Of a DNA stretch of 64,000 bases, positions 16,147 to 24,186 are shown one piece after another; within the stretch, counting starts at the first letter, position 1; every line of letters starts with the position of its first letter. The notes beneath the pieces were generated by a model, which was not told where the DNA came from, searched no databases, and saw only the letters and a list, made by a program, of their open reading frames with translations. Origin of the DNA: Streptomyces sp. NRRL S-1022 (lineage in GTDB: Bacteria; Actinomycetota; Actinomycetes; Streptomycetales; Streptomycetaceae); contig NZ_JOIU01000004.1 in the NCBI RefSeq assembly GCF_000720135.1, positions 62,001 through 126,000 of the forward strand, written 5' to 3'. The position numbers and the translations under genes are program-made.

Positions 16147-17079
16147 TCAGGGGCTTTCCTCCCCCTGGGCGACCTCCACGCGGTGGTGGACGTCGGCCGT
16201 CGCGGTGGCCGAGGCGACGCAGGACAGGGCGGTGCAGGCGGCGAGGAGCGCGGCCACGGCGCGGCCCGCCCGGGGGCGCGGGGGCCGGGGGCCGGCCAGC
16301 AGGGCCTGGACGCGTTGCGGGACGGGACCGCTGGCGGCGCCGGGGGCGAAACCGGGGCGGGCGGACCGCGCGGCCTGGCCGGCGAGGGCCGCGCGGGCGA
16401 TGGCCCGGGCGGTCAGGCGCCGGTCGCCGACCGAGGCGGCGGCGGCCTCGTCGGCGGCGCGTTCGGCGGCGAGCCGGATCGTGTCGCGGACCCGGCGCAG
16501 CGCCGGATGGCAGTGCGCCACGAGCTCGGCGGCGGCGAGGGCGACGTGGTGGCCGCCCGCGTTGTGCGCCCGCTCGTGCGCGAGCAGCGCCTCCCGTTCG
16601 GGCCCGTCCAGGCTGCGCAGCATCGCCGTGGTGACGACGACCCGGTGCGGGCGCCCGGGCAGCGCGTAGGCGTCGGGCTGGGCCGAGTCCACCACGCACA
16701 GGTCGCCTGCGGCGGGCCGGCGCGCGGCCTCGGCCCGGGCCGCCCGGTAGGCGCGGCTCTGGCGCAGTGCCGTGCGGACCAGGGTCCAGCCGGAGCCGGC
16801 GAGGGCGCCGGCCGAGACGACGGCGGCCGGGACGACGAGGACGGCGGAGGCGGTGCGCAGCGGGTGGACCAGCTCGCCGAGCGCGGCGAACGGCGGAAGT
16901 TCGAGCAGCCCGACGAGGACGAACGCGGCGAGCACGGCGAGCGAGCAGCCGGCGAGGAGCACGGCGCAGCCGGTGACGGCCCACAGCGCGACGACCGGGC
17001 TCAGCCGGCCCAGGGCCCGGCGGGCCAGGGCCGGCAGGGCGCACGGCAGCAGCAGCGGGAGCAGCAGCAGGGGGGTCAT
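16147..17079 (-). CDS. M56-family (BlaR1/MecR1-like) membrane metallopeptidase
   Basis: 310-residue membrane protease with a zinc-binding HERAH motif at 168-172 and hydrophobic segments at about 1-17, 28-58, 76-98 and near the C-terminus. It lacks the extracellular penicillin-binding sensor domain of MecR1/BlaR1, as usual for actinobacterial M56 proteins. Its ATG overlaps the BlaI-type repressor stop (ATGA), so they form a coupled sensor-repressor pair in which the protease would lead to repressor inactivation. The inducing signal is unknown, and no beta-lactamase gene is adjacent. Confidence 0.88.
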   Translation of the reverse strand: MTPLLLLPLLLPCALPALARRALGRLSPVVALWAVTGCAVLLAGCSLAVLAAFVLVGLLELPPFAALGELVHPLRTASAVLVVPAAVVSAGALAGSGWTLVRTALRQSRAYRAARAEAARRPAAGDLCVVDSAQPDAYALPGRPHRVVVTTAMLRSLDGPEREALLAHERAHNAGGHHVALAAAELVAHCHPALRRVRDTIRLAAERAADEAAAASVGDRRLTARAIARAALAGQAARSARPGFAPGAASGPVPQRVQALLAGPRPPRPRAGRAVAALLAACTALSCVASATATADVHHRVEVAQGEESP

Positions 17080-17456
17080 CGGCCGTCGGCTTCGAGCAGG
17101 TCCCGCAGGACGCGTTCGTCGTCCGGGCCGAGCTGGGCGACGAAGCGGGCGAGGACGGTCTCCCGGTCGCTGTCCCGGTCCAGCTCGCTGTGCATCCGGC
17201 GGGCGGTGAGACCGTGCGCGTCCGGGACGTCCCGCGCGGGAGAGTAGGCGAACCCGCGGCCCTGGCGGCGCCGGTCGACGACCCCCTTGTCGTGCAGCCG
17301 GGTGAGGATCGTCGTCACCGTCGTACGGGCGAGGTCCACCCCCAGGCTCTGCTGGACCTGTCCGGGCGTCCGGGGCGCGCCGGCGGCCCAGAGGACGGCC
17401 ATGACGCTCGCTTCGAGTTCGCCGGCCGGCCGGCGTTCGTCCTTGGCGTCGGTCAT
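17076..17456 (-). CDS. BlaI/MecI-family repressor
   Basis: 126-residue winged-helix repressor (ELEASVMAVLWAAGAPRTPG, then TTVTTILTRLHDKGVVDRR), with a C-terminal dimerisation helix (FVAQLGPDDERVLRDLLEA). It is typical of BlaI/MecI/CopY. The ATG at 17456 is supported by GGGGAA upstream. It is coupled to the M56 protease gene. A near-perfect inverted repeat 43 bases upstream of the start is a likely autoregulatory operator. Confidence 0.92.
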   Translation of the reverse strand: MTDAKDERRPAGELEASVMAVLWAAGAPRTPGQVQQSLGVDLARTTVTTILTRLHDKGVVDRRRQGRGFAYSPARDVPDAHGLTARRMHSELDRDSDRETVLARFVAQLGPDDERVLRDLLEADGR

Positions 17457-17739
17457 GGAAGCGTTCCCCACCCCGTCCTCTTCTGCGGTCCCGGCTCCGT
17501 CTACACGATGGTAGTCGCCTGGATCCGCTCGCCGTCCGCCGGCCGGGGGAGCGCCCGAGGACGGCCGGCCGGAGCCCTGCCCGGACGCCCCCAAGGGACC
17601 TCCCGGGCCCTTCCGTCGAACGGTCCGCCTGCGGGCCTCGCCCAGCCGCGCCGGTTCCTCTCCGCTGGGCCGGAGCGCCGGCTCGGCCGCTGCCGCACGG
17701 CCCGGTCGCGCCGTCGTACGGAAGCGGCCCGCGGCCGGG
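17457..17739. other. intergenic region between BlaI and aldehyde dehydrogenase genes
   Basis: 283 bases upstream of the blaI-like gene and downstream of the aldehyde dehydrogenase gene, both on the minus strand. It holds the BlaI-type inverted repeat; I see no gene with convincing codon bias and no strong hairpin. Confidence 0.5.
17499..17516. promoter_or_regulatory. BlaI-type operator
   Basis: GTCTAC-ACGATG-GTAGTC is an 18-base inverted repeat with one mismatched pair, with TAC/GTA half-sites like those of BlaI/MecI operators. On the minus strand it reads GACTACCATCGTGTAGAC and overlaps the expected promoter of the repressor gene. Confidence 0.55.
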
Positions 17740-19062
17740 TCAGCTCAGCGGCTTCGCCAGGACCGCCTTGCGGTGGCTGAACGTCTCGATCGAGTAGCGG
17801 CCGTGGTAGTTGCCCATGCCGCTCTCCCCCACCCCGCCGAACGGCAGGTCGGAGACGGTGAGGTGGGCGAGGGGCAGGCCGTGGCCGAGGCCGCCCGAGG
17901 AGGTCTCGGCGGCGATGCGCTCCCGGGTCTCGTCCGACTCGCTGAAGACGTACAGGGCGAGCGGCTTGTCCCGGTCGTTGATGAAGGCGATCGCCTCGTC
18001 CAGCCCCGCCACGGTGACGATCGGCAGGATGGGGCCGAAGATCTCCTCCTGCATGACGGGCGACGCCGGGTCGACGTCCGCGAGGACGGTCGGCGCGAGG
18101 TACCGGGCCGCCCGGTCGCCGACACCGCCGACGGCGGTGCGGCCCGAGCCGAGCAGCGCGCAGAGCCGGTCGAAGTGCCGCTCGTTGACGATCCGGCCGT
18201 ACTCCGGCGAGTCCGCCGGGTCGCCGCCGAACAGGCCCTCGACCGCGCGGACCAGTGCGGCCTCCAGGGCGGGCGCGGTCTCCGGGTCGGTCAGCACGTA
18301 GTCGGGGGCGACGCAGGTCTGCCCGGCGTTGAGGAACTTGCCCCGGGCGAGCCGGTCCGCGACCACGTCCAGGTCGGTGCCGCGGTCCACGAACACCGGG
18401 GACTTGCCGCCCAGTTCGAGGGTGACCGGGGTGAGGTGCTCGGCGGCGGCCCGCATGACGATCCGGCCGACGGTGCCGTTGCCGGTGTAGAAGATGTGGT
18501 CGAAGCGCTCGGCCAGCAGGGCCGTGGTCTCCGGGACCCCGCCTTCGACGACGGCGACCGCGTCCGTGTCCAGGTAGGCCGGTATCAGCTCGGCCAGCGC
18601 GGCCGAGGTGGCGGGGGCCAGCTCGCTCGGCTTGGCGACGACCGCGTTGCCGGAGGCCAGCGCACCGACCACGGGGGCCAGCAGCAGCTGCGCCGGGTAG
18701 TTCCAGGGCGCGATGACGAGGACGACGCCCAGCGGGTCGTACTGCGTCCAGGCCGTGGCGTCGGCACCCAGGTGGGCCGGCACGGGCGCGGGCTCGGGGC
18801 GCAGCCAGTCGGCGAGGTGGTCCAGGGTGTGGTCGATCTCCCGGACGGTGAAGTCGATCTCGGTGCGGTAGGCCTCGGTGCTGCTCTTGCCGAGGTCGGC
18901 GCGGAGGGCGGCGGCGAGGTCGGCACCGCGTTCCGTGAGCAGCGCGCGGAGCCGGCGCAGCTGGCCGGTGCGCCACTCGACGGACTTGGTGCGGCCGGTG
19001 GCGAAGGTGGCGCGCAGCCGGGCCACGACGTCGGCGGGCTGCTCGGGCTGGGAGTGGGTCAC
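17740..19062 (-). CDS. aldehyde dehydrogenase (class 3-like)
   Basis: NAD(P)-dependent aldehyde dehydrogenase of 440 residues, the short class-3/fatty-aldehyde type without a C-terminal membrane anchor. The substrate-binding APWNYP, the catalytic Glu in TLELGGKSP and the catalytic Cys in GQTCVAPDYV are present, as is the EEIFGPILP motif. The 440-460 residue length and GGVGESGMGNYHG match this class. The substrate is probably a medium or long aliphatic, or an aromatic, aldehyde. It appears monocistronic; an AT-richer stretch with GGTTGGTGTTTACA lies just upstream of the start. Confidence 0.93.
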   Translation of the reverse strand: MTHSQPEQPADVVARLRATFATGRTKSVEWRTGQLRRLRALLTERGADLAAALRADLGKSSTEAYRTEIDFTVREIDHTLDHLADWLRPEPAPVPAHLGADATAWTQYDPLGVVLVIAPWNYPAQLLLAPVVGALASGNAVVAKPSELAPATSAALAELIPAYLDTDAVAVVEGGVPETTALLAERFDHIFYTGNGTVGRIVMRAAAEHLTPVTLELGGKSPVFVDRGTDLDVVADRLARGKFLNAGQTCVAPDYVLTDPETAPALEAALVRAVEGLFGGDPADSPEYGRIVNERHFDRLCALLGSGRTAVGGVGDRAARYLAPTVLADVDPASPVMQEEIFGPILPIVTVAGLDEAIAFINDRDKPLALYVFSESDETRERIAAETSSGGLGHGLPLAHLTVSDLPFGGVGESGMGNYHGRYSIETFSHRKAVLAKPLS

Positions 19063-19148
19063 GGGTGCCTCGCTGGGGTGCGCGGGCCGGCGGGCCCGGC
19101 TGGGACGGACAGGTCAGATGTAAACACCAACCTTTCAGGTCCTCAAGT

Positions 19149-19475
19149 TCATTCCGGGGACTCCCCCGGGTGACAAGGGTCACCGTGCGGCCGGTCGCCC
19201 TTCGCCGCCGCCCCGCGCCGCTCCAGGAACGCCCGCTCCGCCCCGCTCGGGGCCAGCCCGGCGGCGCGGCCGTACTCCGCCGCCGCCTTGGCGGTCCGTC
19301 CCAGCCGGCGCAGCAGGTCCGCGCGGACGGCGCGCAGCACGTGGTAGGAGCCGAGGCCGAGCCCGTCGACCAGCTCAAGGGCCGCCGCCGGCCCCTCGGT
19401 CTCCGCGACCGCGACGGCCCGGTTGAGAGCGACGACCAGGACCGGGTGCCCGCCGGTCACATCGAGGCGGTGAAG
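19149..19475 (-). pseudogene. C-terminal remnant of an ECF42 sigma factor
   Basis: About 108 in-frame residues match the C-terminal TPR-like extension of ECF42 (DUF6596-type) sigma factors: VVALNRAVAVAETEGPAAAL, then YHVLRAVRADLLRRLGR and SGAERAFLERRG. The sigma2 and sigma4 domains are missing, and upstream of 19475 the frame continues into unrelated sequence without codon bias. The DGPF/YCII partner gene usual beside ECF42 is not present. This is a truncated relic marking the edge of the rearranged region that follows. Confidence 0.75.
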
Positions 19476-19755
19476 CGGTCGGGACTGCTCGGGGGCCGCG
19501 CCGGCCGAGTACGGCGGCTCGGGCGCGCCGCCCGCCGTGCTGCGCGAGACGGCGGAGACCCTCCGGCCTTTGGGATCACCGGTACAGCCGTTGGCGCTGG
19601 GATCGATCACGAGGTCTGGCTGCGGATCTCCGCGTTCGGGTGGGGCTGGCCCTGGAGTCGGTCGCGGAGGTCGATCTCCTCGGGGGAAATCGAACGTGCA
19701 ACCGATCGGAGCGCCTTGCCCGGCGCCACGTCGCGGCGAAGACCGAACTGTGTGC
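19476..19755. other. region without recognisable gene
   Basis: 280 bases between the ECF42 remnant and the membrane-protein gene. Open frames exist but none shows family motifs or consistent GC3 bias; it is probably debris from the event that truncated the sigma gene. Confidence 0.5.
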
Positions 19756-20595
19756 TCAGGCGGGCTGACGGAGTGCGCTGACCAGTGCGCGCGGGTCGTC
19801 GGCATGGAAGCGGATGGTGTGGGCCTCTTCCGTTGCGCCGAGCGGGCGGGTGAAGGGGAGTGGCCGGTTCAGCTCCAGGGTCACCGAGGTCTGGCTGCCC
19901 ACGATCAGGTCGAGGACCCCGTCCTCGGAGAGGGTGATAAGGCGGCCCTCGGGATAGCGCCGGTCGACCCGGACCGAGGCGACCGCGTCCGGCGGTACGG
20001 CGAGGTCGAAGAGGGCTCCGTAGCGGATCCGCAGAGAACCGTCGGGGCGCACGACGTGCGGTCGGGTGACGCAGGCGGCGTGCAGTGCCAGTACGAGGAC
20101 GACGCCGTACAGGTCGAGTACCAGGATCATCCGGTGGACTGCCGGCCAAGGGATGAGGAAGGCCAGGCCCACCGTCTCGGTCACCATCACGAAGAGCAGC
20201 CCGTACATCATCGCGGTCTGGGGCCCGGTGTACGCGGCAGCGAGGTCCCCCGGGCGTACCCCGTGCGTGCGACGCCGGACCCACCGCCCCAGGGAGGCGA
20301 GGGCGCGCAGCTCGTGGAGTACCAGGCGGCGGACCGTCACCGGCACCGCCTCCTGTACGGCGGCTTGCCGCGCCGCCCTGCGGTCCGCGCCGCGGGCGCG
20401 CGCGGCGACGTACAGAGAGCGCAGCACCCCGGCTTCCAGCAGCAGCACCGCGAACACCAGCGCCTCGGCGCCTGCCAGCACCCAACCGGGCGGCCGGACA
20501 CCGGCCACCAGGCAGGCCACCAGGGCCAGTTCACCCGGCAGCACGGCAGCTACCGCGACCCGCGCCACCCGTACGGCCCTTGGCCGGCCGCTCAT
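19756..20595 (-). CDS. integral membrane protein with PH-like C-terminal domain
   Basis: 279-residue protein that I cannot name. Hydrophobic segments occur at about 8-30, 38-60, 128-150 and 155-175. The C-terminal 100 residues are soluble and beta-rich (SLRIRYGALFDLAVPPDAVA, RLITLSEDGVLDLIVG), resembling the bPH-type domain of small actinobacterial membrane proteins. Its ATG overlaps the stop of the MerR gene (ATGA), so it is co-translated with that regulator. Such MerR/membrane-protein pairs may respond to hydrophobic drugs or envelope stress; that is inference. Confidence 0.75.
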   Translation of the reverse strand: MSGRPRAVRVARVAVAAVLPGELALVACLVAGVRPPGWVLAGAEALVFAVLLLEAGVLRSLYVAARARGADRRAARQAAVQEAVPVTVRRLVLHELRALASLGRWVRRRTHGVRPGDLAAAYTGPQTAMMYGLLFVMVTETVGLAFLIPWPAVHRMILVLDLYGVVLVLALHAACVTRPHVVRPDGSLRIRYGALFDLAVPPDAVASVRVDRRYPEGRLITLSEDGVLDLIVGSQTSVTLELNRPLPFTRPLGATEEAHTIRFHADDPRALVSALRQPA

Positions 20596-21326
20596 CCCCG
20601 CCCCTTTTCCACGAAAGCCTCCATGAGCCGGCCCACGACTTCCGCCTGCGCTGGGGTGAACTCGGCGAGCAGCGCCTCCTTGAACCCGGTCACGACCACC
20701 CCGTCCTTGGGGATCGCGGCGAACAGTTCCTCGGGGACGGCTGCCATCAGGTCAGCTGCCAGGGGTGCGATCCGCGGATCGTCGGTGGGGGCTTCGGCGA
20801 GCCCGTCGAGGCGCTCATAGAGTTCGACAACCGCGGGATCGGCGACCAGCGTCCCGAGCAGCCCGAGCATCTCTTGGCTACCGGTGCTGGTGGCATCCAG
20901 CAGGGTGAGGTACTCGCGGTCCTTGGCCGCGCTCGGCGAGTCCGTTCGGGGGGCCTGTGCCAGCAGTGCGGCGAGGGCGGGCGAGACGGGCCCGGTCGCG
21001 CCGGGCGGCTCGGCGAGCAGGGCGCTGAGCCGGCGGCGGCGCTCCTTGATGTCGGCTTCCTGGCGGGCCAGGTCGGCGTCGAGTTCTTCCAGTATCTCGG
21101 TCGGTTCGCGCCCGGCATCGTCGGCGAGGACGTCGCGCACTTCATCGAGGCCGAGGCCGAGTTCGGTGAGTCGGCGCACCCTGGCGAGCAGGACGGCGTC
21201 GCGGACGCTGTAGGCCCGGTAGCCGTTGGGGCGCCGCTCCGGTTCCGGAAGCAGCCCGACATGGTGGTAGTGCCGGATCGCCCGGGTGGTGAGCCCCATG
21301 AGCGCGGCGATCTCTCCGATTCGCAT
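20592..21326 (-). CDS. MerR-family regulator (TipA-like, long C-terminal domain)
   Basis: 244-residue regulator. The N-terminal winged helix is MRIGEIAALMGLTTRAIRHY followed by GYRAYSVRDAVLLARVRRL; the coiled-coil dimerisation helix is about 80-118. The remaining 120 residues form an alpha-helical effector domain of unknown ligand. It has no metal-binding Cys pair. The promoter has the 19-base spacer typical of MerR targets with the operator inside it, and the -10 lies six bases before the ATG, so autoregulation from a leaderless message is predicted. It is cotranscribed with the membrane-protein gene. Confidence 0.93.
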   Translation of the reverse strand: MRIGEIAALMGLTTRAIRHYHHVGLLPEPERRPNGYRAYSVRDAVLLARVRRLTELGLGLDEVRDVLADDAGREPTEILEELDADLARQEADIKERRRRLSALLAEPPGATGPVSPALAALLAQAPRTDSPSAAKDREYLTLLDATSTGSQEMLGLLGTLVADPAVVELYERLDGLAEAPTDDPRIAPLAADLMAAVPEELFAAIPKDGVVVTGFKEALLAEFTPAQAEVVGRLMEAFVEKGRG

Positions 21327-21332
21327 GCCGCC

Positions 21333-21363
21333 AGTAGAAACCCTGCCGTTGCGTCAAGGTCAA
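21333..21363 (-). promoter_or_regulatory. MerR-type promoter with 19-bp spacer and operator
   Basis: On the minus strand, TTGACC (21358-21363) and TCTACT (21333-21338) are separated by 19 bases. An inverted repeat at 21340-21360 (ACCTTGACG, three bases, CGGCAGGGT; 7 of 9 pairs match) fills the spacer. This is the layout of promoters remodelled by MerR proteins. Confidence 0.7.
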
Positions 21364-21433
21364 GCGCTGAAAGTATCGTCGGGCGCAAAAAGGACTGCTC
21401 GCGCTACCCCTCGTCGCCCTCGTCGAGTTCCAC

Positions 21434-21444
21434 TGAGCCTTTTC
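21434..21444 (+). repeat. IS left terminal inverted repeat
   Basis: TGAGCCTTTTC, followed inward by CATCGTGATCAG. It matches the right end over 11 bases exactly and more loosely beyond. Confidence 0.7.
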
Positions 21445-21452
21445 CATCGTGA

Positions 21453-22205
21453 TCAGGCGGCGAGTTCGAGTGCGACGACGGCACGGACGACGGCGGTGAT
21501 CCGGGTGGTGCTGCAGCGGAGCTTCCTCAGGAGGCGCCAGCATTTGAGGGTGGCCATAGCGCGTTTGCCGAGGCTGCGAATCTTGGCGTGATCGCGGTTG
21601 TGACGACGACGCCAGCCGCGCAGGTTCTTGCCCCGGAACGGGACGCGGACAGTAGGGCCTGCGCCCTGATACGCCCTGTCAGCCCAGCACTTGACGTCGT
21701 CAGTGGCGAGAGCGGCGGGTATGCCGTGGGTCCGGGCCGCGGTCAGATCGTGCACGGCTCCGGGTAGCGCGTCCGAGGCCCAGATCAGACGGCCGGCTGG
21801 ATCCGCGAGTACCTGCACGTTCATCCCGTGGTGCTTCTTCTTCCCCGAGTAGTACGGGTGGTCGGCGTCGATGCGGTCGATCGGCAGTACGGTGCCGTCG
21901 AGGATCACGTACGCCTTCTTCCGCACCGTCGTTATGGCCTGTTCCAGCGTGGGCGCGAGAGCGGCCAGGAGGTCCACGGCCTCGCGTATGTACCGGTGGA
22001 CCGTCGCGATTCCGACGCGGAAACCTGCTGCGAGGCGGGCGTAGGTGTCGCCGCAGCACAGGTGGGCCAGGACGAGCACGGCCTGCCGGCCACAGGTCAG
22101 GCGACGCCAGCGGGAGCCGATCCGTCGACGGTGGCCTGCGAGGAGACCGGATAGGTACTGCAGAGAGCGGCTGGACAGGTCGATACCGGACGGGTAGACA
22201 AGCAC
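21453..22205 (-). CDS. IS5-family transposase with Glu-to-Lys change
   Basis: 250-residue DDE transposase with an N-terminal helix-turn-helix (CCGDTYARLAAGFRVGIATV). Acidic residues are visible in AYVILDGTVLPIDRI and KCWADRAYQG. The third catalytic position, normally the Glu of a GERAMATLK-type motif, reads GKRAMATLK; the codon is AAA, one transition from GAA. The protein is otherwise full length with no frameshift. If the Glu is catalytic, as the family pattern implies, the enzyme is dead. Confidence 0.88.
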   Translation of the reverse strand: MLVYPSGIDLSSRSLQYLSGLLAGHRRRIGSRWRRLTCGRQAVLVLAHLCCGDTYARLAAGFRVGIATVHRYIREAVDLLAALAPTLEQAITTVRKKAYVILDGTVLPIDRIDADHPYYSGKKKHHGMNVQVLADPAGRLIWASDALPGAVHDLTAARTHGIPAALATDDVKCWADRAYQGAGPTVRVPFRGKNLRGWRRRHNRDHAKIRSLGKRAMATLKCWRLLRKLRCSTTRITAVVRAVVALELAA

Positions 22206-22302
22206 GCGGAAGCTCCTGACAGACTAGTGATCTTGGTTGAAAACCCACCTACCAGGGGCTCCATCCTGTTGTCAGCCCAACGGCGTACTGCTGATGCAGG
22301 TT

Positions 22303-22313
22303 GAAAAGGCTCA
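22303..22313 (-). repeat. IS right terminal inverted repeat
   Basis: GAAAAGGCTCA on the plus strand, the complement of the left end core. It is followed directly by ATG, the possible upstream start of the next gene. Confidence 0.7.
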
Positions 22314-22343
22314 ATGTCAGTGCCGTGCTGTTCACTTGGCCGC

Positions 22344-23246
22344 GTGGACGCATCAGCTCTGCGCGCCCGTCTGAACGACGCCTGGCGCGCGCCCGAATTG
22401 CACTGCCCGCTGCCCATTCATGGGGCAGGGCATGTCTGTGTGCCCAGTGACGCGGAGGATCTGGCCGAGCTGGAGCGCGTCGCTGCGGACGTGGTTGACG
22501 GGGCGGGTCTGCCGGTACGCGCCTGGGTCGTCGGGGGTAGGGCGGCAGGGGTGCCCGACGGTCCGCCGGTGGGCGGGGAGGGTGGGCTCCCCATCGGCGG
22601 GGAGGGCGGGCTGCTGGAGCTGCGCGGGTGGGTGCTGGCCGAGCACTGGTTCGGATACGGCGTGACGGCCACCACCGATGGCCCGCGCCGCGTCGTGATC
22701 CTCGCCCGGCGCGCGTTCACCCGCCCGCCCGGGGTCGGGTGGGTGGCGTTGCTGCGGGAGGCCACCGGGTGGACGGAGCCCGATCGGTGCGGCGTCGACT
22801 GGGCCGCGACGGAGGCAGCGCTGGGCACCGCGCTGCCCGGTGACTACAAGGACATCGTCGACGCCTTCGGCGCGGGCAGCTTCGACGAGTACCTGGACCT
22901 GCTGGTGCCGGGTGCGCTGGGCACGGATCTAGTCTCCTGGGGCCAGGACATGGCGTGGTACGCCGACCTGTACCGGCCATACCCGGTCCACCCCGCGCCC
23001 GGCGGCGTGCTCATATGGGGAACCTCCGAGCAGGAGCTGACCTTCCACTGGCTGACCGGACCGGCCGATCCCGACGACTGGCCGGTTCTGGTGCAGTACC
23101 TGGACGGTGAGTGGCAGCGCTTCGACTGCGGCACCGGCGAGTTCGTGCTACGCCTGCTCACCGACCGCACCCCGCCGTTCGCCTTCCCGCCCTCCGCCGG
23201 ACCGTTCCCCCACTGGTTCGCCTCATGGGAGCTGCCGGAGGGCTAA
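22344..23246 (+). CDS. SUKH/SMI1-like putative immunity protein
   Basis: About 300 residues. The C-terminal half resembles SMI1/KNR4 (SUKH) proteins (VDWAATEAALGTALPGDYKD, then DEYLDLLVPG and VLIWGTSEQELTFHWLTG), which serve as immunity proteins against polymorphic toxins in bacteria. The N-terminal half (CPLPIHGAGHVCVPSDAEDL) is a separate domain that I do not recognise, joined by a Gly/Pro-rich GGEGG repeat. GTG 22344 is in frame, but ATG 22314, which abuts the IS end and follows AAAAGG, would also serve as start. No toxin gene is seen nearby. IS ends lie on both sides, so it may be cargo. Confidence 0.68.
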   Translation: MDASALRARLNDAWRAPELHCPLPIHGAGHVCVPSDAEDLAELERVAADVVDGAGLPVRAWVVGGRAAGVPDGPPVGGEGGLPIGGEGGLLELRGWVLAEHWFGYGVTATTDGPRRVVILARRAFTRPPGVGWVALLREATGWTEPDRCGVDWAATEAALGTALPGDYKDIVDAFGAGSFDEYLDLLVPGALGTDLVSWGQDMAWYADLYRPYPVHPAPGGVLIWGTSEQELTFHWLTGPADPDDWPVLVQYLDGEWQRFDCGTGEFVLRLLTDRTPPFAFPPSAGPFPHWFASWELPEG

Positions 23247-23385
23247 GCCCCTGCTAACCCGGCTGTCAGCGCCGCTGACCATGCTCGGCGAAGCGTCTGG
23301 GCCGCCGGGACAGACTGCGGATCTGCTGGTCACGACCCCGCTACAGATCGGTTCAGTCGTCAGCAGGCCGATGAGCAGTACAGGG

Positions 23386-23409
23386 ATGAGGTTGGAAAAG
23401 GCTCACTGT
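23386..23409 (-). repeat. orphan IS right end
   Basis: GGTTGGAAAAGGCTCACTG is closely related to the right end of the IS at 22303-22313, in the same orientation, and similarity continues inward for about 30 bases. No transposase is attached, so this is a leftover end of a related, diverged IS copy. Confidence 0.6.
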
Positions 23410-24150
23410 GTCCGGGTCGCGAAGCGGGCGTAGGGCGCCGCCGGTCCGGGGTGGAGGCGGTGAAGCTGTAACGGCCCAGGACGTTGAGGTTGCGGTACTT
23501 GAGCGGGGACAGACGGGCGATGTCCGCGTCCCGGATCTCGTGTCCCTCGGCACGGAGCCGGGCGACGGCGGCGTCGATGTACCGGGTGGTCCAGGGCACC
23601 ACGGCGTTGAGGACCAGGCCCAGTGAGCCGAGCTGGTCCTCCATCCCGTCCCGGTACGCCTGGTGGATGGTGCCGCGCTTGCCGTGGCACACGTCGCGGG
23701 CCGGCTTGTGCCGGGACTCCTGCACGGTGAGCTGGCGGTTCATCTGGCGACGGTGGGTGTCGTCGACCGGGTCGACGACACGGAGCAGGTGCTCGGTCCT
23801 GGCGATCCGGCCGTACTCGGCGAATGCCTGCCCCAACGGGGTCGGGTGGCCTTCGCGTCCGAACATCCGCAGCAGGCCGTAGGCGCGAACCTGGTTGGTG
23901 ACCAGGGAACCGGCGGCCCGGAGCATGTCCGGCCAGTGAGTGATCACCTGGTTCAGGTCGACCCGGTTCCGGGCCAGCGGCTCCAGCGGCCCGTACGTGC
24001 CGGTCTCTACGCCGGGAAGGGACGCGCACCAGAACCGTCGGTCGTCCAGATCCTTGAACCGGGGGCTGAAGTTGCAGCCCAGGATACGGAAGATGCCGAA
24101 CACGATGTCGCTGTACGAGGCGTTGTCGGTGGGCAGGTGGGCCGGTGCAC
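23410..24150 (-). mobile_element. Tn3-family transposase, C-terminal fragment
   Basis: About 240 in-frame residues correspond to the last quarter of a Tn3-type TnpA (normally near 1000). Landmarks are SYSDIVFGIFRILGCNFSPR, THWPDMLRAAGSLVTNQVRA, RQLTVQESRH (which holds the expected catalytic Glu) and LSPLKYRNLNVLGRYSF. The N-terminal three quarters are absent; the fragment abuts the end of ssuD at one side and the orphan IS end at the other. No resolvase or intact Tn3 terminal repeat is visible. Confidence 0.85.
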
Positions 24151-24186
24151 ACGCCCGGACCACCGGGCCCGTCGGCCTGCTCCCGC

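Larger units (their letters stand above)
21434..22313 (-). mobile_element. IS5-like insertion sequence
   Basis: An 880-base element bounded by imperfect terminal inverted repeats that share the core TGAGCCTTTTC (21434-21444; reverse complement at 22303-22313). It carries one transposase gene. No target-site duplication is evident directly at these ends, so the outer limits may be a few bases off. The transposase has lost its likely catalytic Glu, so the copy is probably inactive. Confidence 0.75.

Noticed and set aside
19607..20485. 292-residue minus frame containing ISPEEIDLRDRLQGQ
   Set aside because: It is mostly a shadow of the membrane-protein gene, and the tail could not be tied to any family.
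22314..23409. Complete composite transposon with two intact IS copies
   Set aside because: Only one transposase is present and the outer copy is reduced to its right end in direct, not paired, arrangement.
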